Of a stretch of DNA of 12,496 nt, positions 1-7,830 are shown one piece after another. This stretch comes from Entrophospora sp. SA101 (Eukaryota > Glomeromycota > Glomeromycetes > Entrophosporales > Entrophosporaceae), in NCBI GenBank assembly GCA_958430865.1, contig CAUDNR010000433.1, positions 1 to 12,496 of the forward strand. Direction: 5' to 3'. The first letter of the stretch is position 1; each line of letters starts with the position of its first letter. The notes under the pieces are model-generated. The model was not told the origin of the DNA. It ran no database searches and saw nothing but the letters and a program-made list of their open reading frames with translations. Position numbers and translations under genes: made by a program.

Positions 1-258
1 AAAATAATTACGAGTATCCAAAATAATTACGAGTATCCAAAATAATTACGAGTATCCAAAATAATTACGAGTATCCAAAATAATTACGAGTATCCAAAAT
101 AATTACGAGTATCCAAAATAATTACGAGTATCCAAAATAATTACGAGTATCCAAAATAATTACGAGTATCCAAAATAATTACGAGTATCCAAAATAATTA
201 CGAGTATCCAAAATAATTACGAGTATCCATAATAATTACGAGTATCCAAAATAATTAT
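1..258. repeat. 19-bp tandem repeat array (minisatellite), open at the left edge
   Basis: The 19-bp unit AAAATAATTACGAGTATCC is repeated head to tail from base 1. There are 13 full units (1-247) and a part unit that breaks off at about 258. The copies are identical except the last full one (229-247), which has a T for A at 230. The array begins at the window edge, so its true length is unknown. The near identity suggests recent expansion or homogenisation. The unit has no open coding sense and its function is unknown. Confidence 0.97.
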
Positions 259-447
259 AATCGTGTAGTTTGCCTTTTTTTTTCGTCGATCAATATTTAT
301 CACATCCGAAATTTGTCACCGAAAATATATTATTCACTAATTAATGCCAACAAACAAAAAAAATATTTTTGGCCCTGTCCGTATTTTTATTATTATTTAT
401 TATTAATAGTAGTATTACTAATGGAAAAATTTTTATTTTATATTTTT

Positions 448-570
448 GGTGACCTGCCGTTTTTTTTATTATTGAAAAAATATATTTTTGGTGACCGCCG
501 TTTTAAAAAAATATATTTTGGTGACCTGCCGTTTTTTTTATTATTAAAAAAATATATTTTTGGTGACCTG
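448..570 (+). repeat. GGTGACCTGCCG direct repeats in the left arm of the foldback element
   Basis: Four copies of GGTGACC start at 448, 490, 520 and 562, giving spacings of 42, 30 and 42. Between them lie T-rich then A-rich runs ending in TATATTTT. The second copy has lost one T (GACCGCCG). A worn, earlier copy may be at about 370 (GGCCCTGTCCG). The same block appears twice inverted at 934 and 973 (spacing 39). Confidence 0.8.
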
Positions 571-620
571 TCATATTTTATTATTATATAAAGAAATTAA
601 TTCGAAAAAAAAATTGTTTT

Positions 621-698
621 TTTATCATAAGTTTTTTTATCAAGTTTTTATCAAGTTCTTTTATCATAAGTTTTATTTATCATAAGTTTTATCATAAA
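621..698 (+). repeat. Short direct repeats TTATCA(TA)AGTTT in the loop of the foldback element
   Basis: About six imperfect copies of a TTATCATAAGTTT / TTATCAAGTTT motif follow each other with 9-18 nt spacing. They lie between the two inverted arms. They look like slippage-type simple repeats with no visible coding role. Confidence 0.6.
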
Positions 699-1294
699 TT
701 TTTTGAAATTTTTAGGTAAGTGATATATGATACAAGCCCATTATTATTATACAGAAATTTAATTAAATATTAGAGTAAGATATTTAAATCATTATTATTA
801 TAGTAATAGAAAAATGGTTTTTTCTTTTTGGAAAAAAGATATAAATGCAAGATAATTTCCTCTGAATCAAAACAAATGGTAAAAAACTTACAATAAAAAA
901 AAACATGAGAATTAATATTAATAAAAAACGGAAGGTCACCAAAAATATATTTTTCAATTAAAAAAAACGGCAGGTCACCGAAAATATATTTTTTGTTAGC
1001 ATTAATATTAATATATTTTCGGTGACAAATTTCGGATGTGATAAATATTAATCGACAAAAAAAAAGGCAGAAAAAAACGGCAAACAATCACAACTCAAAA
1101 ATCACCCCATTAAAACAAATATATAATTGCGAATAGAATTGATCTATTTATAGCAAATGTTACTATTGTTGTTATTGTCTCTTGATTTTGATGAAAAAAA
1201 TTCATTTTTTTTATTCATCTTTAAATAAATGATCTATATGATTATTATAAATTAATGTCTTTTTCTTCCTAGAAACTTTTTTATCATGTGATAA

Positions 1295-1784
1295 ATGACT
1301 ATAAAAAAAAAGGTTGTCCAAAAATCACAACAATAATAGACATTGAAGCTCATGTATTGCCACAATTACTTCAACTAGAACAAGATTTAGATTTAGTGGC
1401 ATTAGAATTGGACTAAAAACTGCACAACAAAAAGGAATTTCAGTTGTAATTTCTATCATGATGAATCAGCATCTTTTATTTAACTATCCAAATGCCTGGA
1501 ACAAAAGCTATTGATATAGAATCATCAAGAAGAAAAATGTTGTAAATCATTATCGTCACTCATCATTGTATGTAAAAGAAAATTGCTATTAAAGATGAGG
1601 ATGACTCAATACTAATAAAAAAGACTATTTAACTAGTAAAGGGGCATTTCTGTTAATTATTAAAGGAATTGGTGTGGTTTAATCAACCACAGCTAATGAA
1701 TCTCTTGGAGATCATGAAAATGTTGTTTCATCATTAAAAGAATTTTTAATAAATAGAAATAGAAGAAAAAACAAATTTAAATAA
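1295..1784 (+). pseudogene. Broken UPF0303-family (YBR137W-like, GlcG/HbpS-type fold) gene
   Basis: No single frame is open, but pieces in shifting frames line up with the UPF0303 family from end to end. An ATG at 1295 gives MTIKKKVVQ, then a shift within an A run leads to a segment with QLLQLEQDLDLVAL. Further pieces follow in order: GLKTAQQKGISVVISI, MPGTKAIDIE, NVVNHYRHSSLYVK, DYLTSKGAFLLIIKG and ESLGDHENVVSSLKEFL. These match the family's central beta strand, PGT, RHSS, DY..KGAF and DHE..V landmarks. I count at least four frame changes plus a TAA at 1680-1682. The total, about 163 codons, is close to the usual family length. The family is poorly understood; it shares the heme-degrading/GlcG-like fold. 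The gene is surely dead here unless the assembly is poor. It lies tail to tail with the peroxygenase gene, 94 bp apart. A pyrimidine-rich stretch ending TAG at 1272 could be an old splice acceptor. Family assignment is from memory of the motif pattern. Confidence 0.7.
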
Positions 1785-1878
1785 TAAATACATGTGTGTA
1801 TGTTGGTATGTATATATGCTCAAGTGAGTAAGTGTGTATATATAAATGAATAATTTATTAATTTATTAAATAATTTAT

Positions 1879-2829
1879 TTAATGCTTTAATAATCTAATT
1901 GTTTTTTTATAAAAACTATCATTCTTCTTGCTATTCTCAATCTCATTTTTATTCTTGCTATTATTATTATCAACATCATCATCTCCATATTTTTCCTTGT
2001 ATTGCGTTTCAAGGTATTTTTGAAATTTTAATAATTTAATTAAAGTGATGGAAGATTCACCAAACTTCCAATCGCTGGGGATTCTTTCATCTCTCAAAAT
2101 ACTATCAGCACAATCCACATCAACTTCATTGTTTGTAGCAGCACCTATAATAGTCAAAAACAAACTGTATTCACCAAAAGCCAAGTTGTTTTGTTTCCAC
2201 TCATATGTAAATTTGGTGTTATTACTTTTAGAATCGTTGTAACGTATTTTGTGAATTTTCATGAAAGAATCTTTGGTTATTTTTCCATCATATTGTTGTT
2301 GTCCCAGGAATAAATTTATCAAATCATGATTAACTTCCCAATTAGGGCCCAAGTCTTTATCAATACGAGTTATTGATGCATCATGTTCAAGTTTATTATG
2401 TTGATGTAAATCTGCTAGTGATCTAATAATCGATAATAATTGGATTTAGATTGGATATCATTTGATTGGATATGATTAAATTGATTATTGGCTACTTACA
2501 ATTTATTTTTGAATATTTTTCCAAAGTATGAAAAGGTATTTAATGTTTGGAAAATAGCCAAACCTCTTGAAAGATTAAAACCTTTCATTAAACCATTCAT
2601 CAATTGACATATTGTAATATCTTTTCCATTACGAGGACTATTAGAAGGATTGATTGATTGATTGATTAGTCAATTAGTTAATTAGTTTAAATAACTACAT
2701 TCCACACAATAAATAATATTTATTTATAAATAAATACATGTATCCATGATTTGCTAAACAATTAAGAGCAGGGCAAGGCGATCTTGCATCAGAATCAGTT
2801 GGCTTCGCATATTCATGATTTGAAGGCAT
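1879..2829 (-). CDS. Heme-thiolate peroxidase / short unspecific peroxygenase (chloroperoxidase family), three exons, intact
   Basis: The exons are 2829-2738, 2637-2500 and 2422-1879, joined through two GT-AG introns with matching phase into 774 nt (257 residues plus stop). The start at 2829 is the only ATG that yields MPSNHEYAKP just before the family signature. Landmarks are the proximal heme-cysteine motif PCPALN (Cys19), NHGYIPRNGK across the first junction, EHDASITR (Glu89, His90, Asp91, Ser93), and NLAFGEYSLFL with Glu161 as the likely acid-base residue. The PCP / EHD-S / E set is that of short, chloroperoxidase-like peroxygenases. The spacing Cys-His 71 and His-Glu 71 and the length fit that group. 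Such enzymes use peroxide to oxygenate or halogenate organic substrates on a cysteine-bound heme. No signal peptide is visible, so an intracellular place is possible, although many relatives are secreted. The tail (about 225-257) is rich in Asp, Asn and Lys and looks disordered. Possible AATAAA signals lie just past the stop (about 1850-1870). The substrate cannot be told from sequence. Confidence 0.9.
2423..2499 (-). other. Intron 2 of the peroxygenase gene (77 nt)
   Basis: The donor GTAAGT follows AATAAATT, and the acceptor GATTATTAG precedes ATCACTAGC. TT and A join as Leu77, leading directly into SLADLHQHNKLEHDAS. Skipping this splice would leave the EHD motif in an exon with no upstream start. 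Confidence 0.9.
2638..2737 (-). other. Intron 1 of the peroxygenase gene (100 nt)
   Basis: On the minus strand it starts GTATTT after GGATACAT and ends TTCTAATAG before TCCTCGTAATGG. The phase joins AT and T into the Ile of GYIPRNG, a conserved family stretch, which fixes both splice sites. It carries a small (AATC)n run at about 2650-2668 and CTAAT motifs that could serve as branch points. Confidence 0.9.
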
Positions 2830-3803
2830 TTTGTGCTTTTATTTTATTTTTTTCTCTCTCTTTTATTATAAATATAATTATTATCTCCGACAAAAAGAAA
2901 ATGTAAACTTGTACAACGAACACTCATTTGTATTTTGTGACAGGCAATAATTTTTGTGGAACAAACAATGCTAATTCACAAATGAGAATACAAAAAGTAA
3001 TTTTCATTTATGCTTGCGAATTCGGCACTCGAAATTTATTCTTCCCAAAAAAAAATCAATTAATTGGTTATCAAATGTTGTGTGCCAATATTCAAATCGA
3101 TATTCTTTGTGTCACAATATGATGCAATGTGGGTATGGTCTAAGCCAAAAATGTTCTACGTGAGAAGTTACATATAATAATAACAATGGTATTAACTCAA
3201 AATTGCTTTTTTTCATATCATGATCCGTACCGTTTCTATTGAAAAGCTCCCATATTAATATATTCATTAGTTCGGAGCATCAAGAAAATCTAGCGGATTA
3301 GATTTGTATGACAAAAATTGGCACAATGAAACCCTACAATAGCATTTTCATTCTTATGTTCATTTTTAAAATGAATACCTGTTTTAGAATATAGCAGTTA
3401 CATTTCCTATCAAATAAAATGCACAGAAAAATGCAATCTAAAAAAATAAAATAAACAAGAATTTAGCTTTTTTCCGTGACGTTTACCCAAATTTAGAAAA
3501 CCTTCGTGTATTCTTAAAAAACGCAAAAATTATTGTGGTAATAGTAAATAGGAATAAACCATTAAAGTTTCTTTTTTCTTCTTTCCATTGATCAGTTTCG
3601 ATTCAAACTTGACTTTTTCCATTTTAAAATATTTACATTTAAAATACCTTACAACATTCAGCTAAAAAGATCTATTATCTTTCTAATTTTTACCTTTTCC
3701 TTGGTTTTTTATTATAACTTTATCACTGAATTTCGAGGTAAAATAACATACAAGCAATTTCTAGTTTATATAATATCAAAAAAATAAATTTTTTATAAAT
3801 ATC
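2830..3803. other. Intergenic region between peroxygenase and lectin starts; no gene recognised
   Basis: This gap of about 970 bp separates two divergently placed starts, so it should hold both promoters. Next to the peroxygenase the minus strand shows a GA-rich run (about 2844-2868) preceded by TATTTATAATAAAA. A 9-bp inverted pair, CTCATTTGT / ACAAATGAG, sits at about 2923 and 2979. On the minus strand near 3180-3290 there is a stretch readable as WELFNRNGTDHDMKKSNFEL. It could be a gene fragment, but I do not recognise it. Otherwise I see only AT-rich sequence. Confidence 0.6.
3765..3774 (+). promoter_or_regulatory. Possible TATA element of the lectin gene
   Basis: TTTATATAAT lies about 30 nt before the ATG at 3804. 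In such AT-rich DNA similar strings occur by chance, so this is a weak call based on position only. Confidence 0.25.
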
Positions 3804-4393
3804 ATGACAATAATTGTAAAAAGTATATCAGATGAGTATGGAGACACTGGACCAAACCGTCATAATGATTTTAAAGGCATTATTGATAATACAGAATTTG
3901 GTGGTAGTGGTAATATAAAACAAATTGATATTAAAGGAATAGCAGAAATTAAAATTGGAGATATATAGATTCTATCCAATTTTCCTATAGTGTAATGACA
4001 AATGACGGAATATCACATGTTCATCAAGGCGTTAAGTGGGGGTTAGGTTTAGGAGGTGCTCCAAAGGAACCAGTTGATTTTACTGCTAATGAACAAATAA
4101 CAAAGATAAGTGGCAGACTTATCCCAACCGGCGAAAAGAAAGTTATAAGATCCTTGTCATTCCAAACATCACAAAGAATAGGAGATAGAATTTTCTTTTC
4201 CTCTGGGTGTTATTTTGGTAGTGGCGGGAAAGTTTGTTTTTCTATTGGAGCATATGAGATTAAAACAATTAATGAAACAGTTACCCCTGTAACTACAACT
4301 ACAGTAATAGTGACCACTAATTCTGTGACAGAAACTGCACTTGTTGATAATCCTCGAACAACTATCGGTTTCAGTATTCCCTTAGCAGTATAA
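3804..4393 (+). pseudogene. Jacalin-like lectin gene, interrupted by a 2-nt frameshift
   Basis: Two frames abut. Bases 3804-3968 encode 54 residues starting MTIIVKSISDEYGDTGPN, with FGGSGNIKQIDIKG. The second frame runs on to the TAA at 4391-4393. The shift lies in an AT dinucleotide run (3961-3967): the first frame ends GDI-stop, while the second enters with IDSIQFSYSV, the classic jacalin strand. Later landmarks follow in order: HVHQGVKWGLGLGG, ANEQITKISGRL, IRSLSFQTS and SGGKVCFSIGAYEI. Together they cover a whole domain of about 150 residues, followed by a Thr- and Val-rich tail. Jacalin-like domains bind mannose- or galactose-type glycans. There is no signal peptide. The lesion is a single event and the rest is well kept, so it may be a young pseudogene, a polymorphic allele or a sequence error. 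An intron does not explain it, since no GT-AG pair spans the site. Confidence 0.8.
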
Positions 4394-4895
4394 AGCATAC
4401 TGTTACTAGTAGTTTTGTATTATAAATATAAGAAGAAAGATGCCCCGCTCAGAATACCAAGTAGTCAACCGGCCCAAATGATTTAAATCGCTATCTTTAA
4501 CATATAAAGCAGCGGTACTTAATTTATTAAATAAGATGCAAAATTTTTCCTGTGCAATTTTTGATTTTTTTTAATTTACATTAAGAAAATATTATTTCTT
4601 TATTTTTTTTAATTTTAACACCTTTGTAGATAGATATTCTCATCGCATAATTATAATTAATTGGCTCGCAGAACTCAATGTTTCAATTAATTAAGAATTT
4701 TATTTAATTGCTTTAGTATACAGTACAAAAGGATTGCTAATACTGATATTACTGAATTTTGATTATTATCTTCGATTTACATACAATTAAAAACTAATAC
4801 TGGTGAAGTTGCGTTTTGACTAAATGATATAGACATTCCATAAATTAAAGGTTGTTGGTTCTTTTTGTTTTGATGATAGTAAGTATTTTCCTCGA
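4394..4895. other. AT-rich gap, no gene recognised
   Basis: This region holds the downstream side of the lectin gene and T-rich runs at about 4560-4620. A GC-richer patch at 4440-4490 reads on the minus strand as YVKDSDLNHLGRLTTWYSER. It could be a gene fragment, but I cannot place it. Confidence 0.5.
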
Positions 4896-5132
4896 ATGTT
4901 CAAATTTCGATTGTTAATATTTCTGACAATTTTTCATTTAGTATTATTACTAGATAGATGGTGTTACATCAAGCTGGATATTTCACCAGGAATGAATTCA
5001 AAAATTATAGCAAAAAAAATGCTCTGTAAAGACTTAAATAGTATATATCAACGTGACAAGGTTCCGGAACACACCACTAAAAATATCCCTTTCCACGTCT
5101 CAGGAAGTTGTGTGTTAGATAGAATTTATTAA
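4896..5132 (+). CDS. Possible small secreted protein, 78 residues (weak)
   Basis: The frame starts MFKFRLLIFLTIFHLVLLL, which looks like a signal peptide or a single membrane segment. It is followed by a 59-residue polar part with three cysteines (WCY, MLCKD, GSCVL). The 3' half (about 5040-5115) is less AT-rich than its surroundings, as coding DNA here tends to be. Against this, a frame of this length is not rare by chance in such AT-rich sequence. No family is recognised, and no promoter or intron supports it. Small secreted cysteine-bearing proteins are common effector candidates in plant-associated fungi, but nothing here shows that role. Confidence 0.2.
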   Translation: MFKFRLLIFLTIFHLVLLLDRWCYIKLDISPGMNSKIIAKKMLCKDLNSIYQRDKVPEHTTKNIPFHVSGSCVLDRIY

Positions 5133-5770
5133 TAAATACATACGTAATTGAGTGGACTTTTTCGAATCCAAAAAGTACTTATATATTGATTATTTGAAAA
5201 AATCGTGACAAGATTCAAGAATATTGAATCGAGGTTATTCAAAACAATGTCACAAGCATTTTCGTCATTAACACATTCTTTCACAGCATATTCTTCGTCG
5301 TCAACACGTTCTTTGTCACTTGTTATCAACATCTTTCTTCTCCTTCTCTTCTTCGTCGTTGTTATCTAGTATTATTTTCCAAAAATATAGAATTTCTCAA
5401 CTATGCAAAAATCAAAAGATTTCGCCACAAGTCGAAACTAGTTTTGGCGACCAATACTATTGTTATCACCACAAGTACCTTTGGCAAATGATGATAATAA
5501 AAATTTATCAAATAAAAGTAAAAAACTGACTTATAATTTTGCACAGCAACAACAGCCTGACGAAGAAAAAATATAAATGAAAATCTTATGGTCAAACAAT
5601 ACATCAACAATAACAAGAAGTAATGAAACATCCTTTATAAATTTAGGATCCTAATCATAATGTTTTTATCAAGGGAACTTGCTGGATGCTGGTTATTACA
5701 AGTATCTATGTTAATATGATTTCAACCGAAAAACCATTTCCGCAATCAGACCAAAAAGACAAAAACAAAT
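5133..5770. other. Gap without a recognised gene; possible decayed acidic coding sequence
   Basis: On the minus strand about 5230-5380 reads in two neighbouring frames as acidic, coding-like peptide: DNNDEEEKEKKDVDNK, then SDKERVDDEEYAVKE and CVNDENACDIVLNNL. On the plus strand about 5460-5575 reads as PLANDDNKNLSNKSKK then NFAQQQQPDEEKI. Both are low-complexity in style and ended by stops. I do not recognise either. Confidence 0.3.
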
Positions 5771-5839
5771 TACAGTCGAACCTCGTTATAACGAAGCATA
5801 ACTTAAATAATAGTAAAATCCTTATAACGCGACTATAGA
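5771..5839 (+). mobile_element. Relic terminal repeat of a pogo/Tigger-type transposon
   Basis: TA followed by CAGTCGAACCTCGTTATAACGA has the form of the end of pogo/Tigger-like elements: TA target site, CAGT tip, then repeated TTATAACG motifs. A second TTATAACGCGAC follows at about 5822. No partner end in the opposite direction is visible nearby and no transposase follows, so this is likely a solo or cut-off end. Confidence 0.5.
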
Positions 5840-6304
5840 TGGGTGTCTGAATTGTTTTTGGGGTTGTCTAAAGTCAAAATAGTATTTATTAGACAATAAT
5901 GTCCAAATGTCTAAATTAATATAAATAAATAGTAATGATTTGTTGAAAACTTCTTTTGCAAAGTTTCTTTCGGTTCATAGTAAAATTTTCAATGAGGGGC
6001 ATTCCTTGTATCATTTATTATATTGTTATATCGTCATCGTTCCTTGATATTTCAAATTTAATTCCTTCGATCCTTTTTTGCTTTTCTTTTGTCTGCCTCA
6101 GTAAAAGATGAACTTTCAGCTGATACCCTTTTTAATTCCTATTTCTCGGATGATTCAACCTTTAATTTATAAACTCTTCATTTTTTTAAATCTTCCTTTC
6201 TTTTGGTTCCAAGTTTTGTTTGATTATACGCCTTCTTTTCTCATTTCTTAATTTTTCTCCGGTTTATCGAAAAAATATATAGTTGCCAATTGGAGGTTGT
6301 AAAA
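5840..6304. other. Gap without a recognised gene
   Basis: It holds a small hairpin (TTGTCTAA / TTAGACAA, about 5863-5894). A minus-strand stretch at about 6050-6260 gives charged peptide pieces in changing frames, such as AESSSFTEADKRKAKKDRRN. It may be transposon-derived debris. I cannot name it. Confidence 0.35.
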
Positions 6305-6371
6305 TACAGTGAAATTTGGATGATCTGCATTATAGTAAAATTCGAATCTACATAGTGAAATTTTATAATCG
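6305..6371 (+). mobile_element. Second relic pogo-type end
   Basis: TACAGTGAAATTTGGATGAT is followed by CTGCATTATAGTAAAATTCG and a partly repeated ATAGTGAAATTTTATAATCG. The TA-CAGT tip and the inner GCATTATAGTAAAATTCG resemble terminal repeats of fungal pogo-like elements. It has the same direction as the relic at 5771, so the two do not bound one element. Call rests on pattern memory. Confidence 0.4.
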
Positions 6372-6898
6372 AATGTCTTCACACCCTCGTTTGATATCCT
6401 TGCTGTGTACCAAATTCGAGATATAACTTCTTTATCATATGCATCTGCTTTATGAAAATTTTAAGGCAGGTTGTTAATAAAACCAAAAATAATCTGACCC
6501 TCAAAGTCAAATTTTGCTTTTATACTCATATATGCAGAAATTGGTTTGGCACGTCCAATTGCAAACAAAAGTAGAAATAAATGCCCAATTATTACATTAT
6601 TATGAATATTTACAGACTCTTGATCACTTAGGTATGTCTTTTATAGTAAAATCATTTGTTTTAAAAATCAATAATATTAAAAAGATAATATTATATAAAT
6701 ATGGTTTATGGTTTTTTATAAATAGACATTAAAAATTCCTTTCATGTTTTATTCCTACAATGATAAATGTAATTAATAATGATTAAGTAGTATAAGCAAG
6801 CAATTATAATGATACCAGGAAAAGGAGAAGAGAGATGCAAAAATGTTGTTTTTTGTATATTAAATCAAATCAAGGAATTTTAATGTGAGTGGTTAACG
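6372..6898. other. Gap without a recognised gene
   Basis: A 72-codon plus-strand frame (6514-6732) contains a good splice donor, CTTAG-GTATGT, near 6630, and a possible acceptor, ATAAATAG, near 6727. Splicing there would give a short product ending shortly after about 6735. No family is visible and I give it little weight. Confidence 0.3.
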
Positions 6899-7830
6899 AT
6901 AAACGATCTTTAAAGTCTACATAATAATAACATACGATTTTTTTGGTTGATGAATGATGAAAGTTTGGCTTTCAAATGAATCTAAAATCATCAACCTATT
7001 CCAAGGATTGATAGAATTACAAATTTTTGGGTGTAAAAAAATCCAAGACTATTTTTTTATACACCAACGAATGGTAATCATGTATAAGTATAACATATAA
7101 ATTGTGAAGGAGAGGTTACAAAGTTTTTTATTGAATTTTGGTGAAGATTAAAATCAAATGATAATTGATTAATTTAATTTAGGTGTAGATTGTTGATATT
7201 TTAAATTGTTGACGATCTTTAAGTCTACATAACAACAACATACAATTTTTTTAGTATGATTAATGATGTAACTTTAGCTTTCAAATGAATATAAGATCGT
7301 CGACTTATCTCAAGAATTGGTAGAATTACAAATTTTTTAAATTTTGGACTCGAATCAGTTGAAAAGGTTTAAAAGAATCAGATTAATTTAATTTAGGTGT
7401 AGATTGTTGATATTTTAACTTTCCGACGAACTTTAAAGTCTACATAACAACAACATACAATGGAACTTTTGCTTTCAAATGAATATAAGATCGTCAACTT
7501 ATCTCAAGAATTGGTATAATTACGAATTTTTAAAATTTTGGATTCAAATCAGTTGCGAAGGTTTAAAAAAATCAGACAATTTTTTTATACATCAATGGAT
7601 GATAATCATGTATAAGCATAACATATAGATTAAGGAGGTAAGACTAAAAAGATTTATTTCAATCAATTGAATTTTGAAGAAGGTTAAATCAAATGCTAAT
7701 GATTATTTAATTTAGGTGTAGATTGTTGATATTTTAAATTACCAAAAAAATTAAAACAACAATATGTGATTTTTTAATATAATAGATGATAAAATTGTAG
7801 CTTCAAAATGAACATAAGATTGTTGAGATT
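6899..7830. repeat. Decayed tandem repeat, unit about 310-320 bp, four partial to full copies
   Basis: Ordered blocks recur. TTAGGTGTAGATTGTTGATA is at about 7179, 7393 and 7712. CTTTAAAGTCTACATAAcAAC is at about 6907, 7216 and 7431, and lost in the last copy. GCTTTCAAATGAATATAAGA is at about 6968, 7277, 7471 and, worn, 7799. AATCATGTATAAGTATAACA is at about 7077 and 7604. The offsets are about 309, about 195-214 (a unit that lost its AATCATG block) and about 319-328. Copies differ at many sites, so the array is old. No coding frame is kept. Confidence 0.85.

Larger units (their letters stand above)
271..1069. mobile_element. Foldback / long inverted-repeat element, about 800 bp, non-autonomous
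   Basis: The two ends are inverted copies. Bases 292-331 are an exact reverse complement of 1010-1049 (40 bp). The match continues outward as GCC, a T run and GTCGAT, to about 271 and 1069. Inside, both arms carry repeated GGTGACC(T)GCCG blocks followed by T-rich and A-rich runs. Plus-strand GGTGACC starts are at 448, 490, 520 and 562; the inverted GGTCACC starts are at 934 and 973. The right arm is itself a hairpin (974-990 against 1010-1026, 17 bp exact). No transposase is present, so this is best read as a MITE or foldback element. I could not fix a target-site duplication, so the exact ends are uncertain. The arms read through as short peptides with repeated YIFGDLPFF, which I take as a by-product rather than a proven protein. 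Confidence 0.75.

Noticed and set aside
1..258. CRISPR array
   Set aside because: Units are directly adjacent with no unique spacers, and the surrounding genes are eukaryotic.
313..591. 92-codon plus-strand frame with repeated FGDLPFF as a protein gene
   Set aside because: It lies entirely in the left arm of the foldback element and is made by its repeated blocks; the other arm gives a similar peptide by symmetry. No gene signals.
2045..2242. 65-codon plus-strand frame
   Set aside because: Antisense to exon 3 of the peroxygenase gene.
2928..3122. 64-codon plus-strand frame
   Set aside because: No family likeness, no start context, and ordinary AT-rich composition; likely chance.
3128..3200. 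tRNA-like stretch (GGTCTAAGCC)
   Set aside because: No matching B box or acceptor stem could be found around it.
4210..4398. 62-codon minus-strand frame
   Set aside because: Antisense to the Thr/Val-rich tail of the lectin gene, whose composition produces a hydrophobic shadow.
5401..5631. 76-codon hydrophobic minus-strand frame
   Set aside because: Looks like the complement of a polar low-complexity stretch on the other strand; no family or start support.
6514..6745. Two-exon small gene with donor near 6630 and acceptor near 6727
   Set aside because: Splice signals are plausible, but the product is short, unrecognised and in an AT-rich region where such signals arise by chance.
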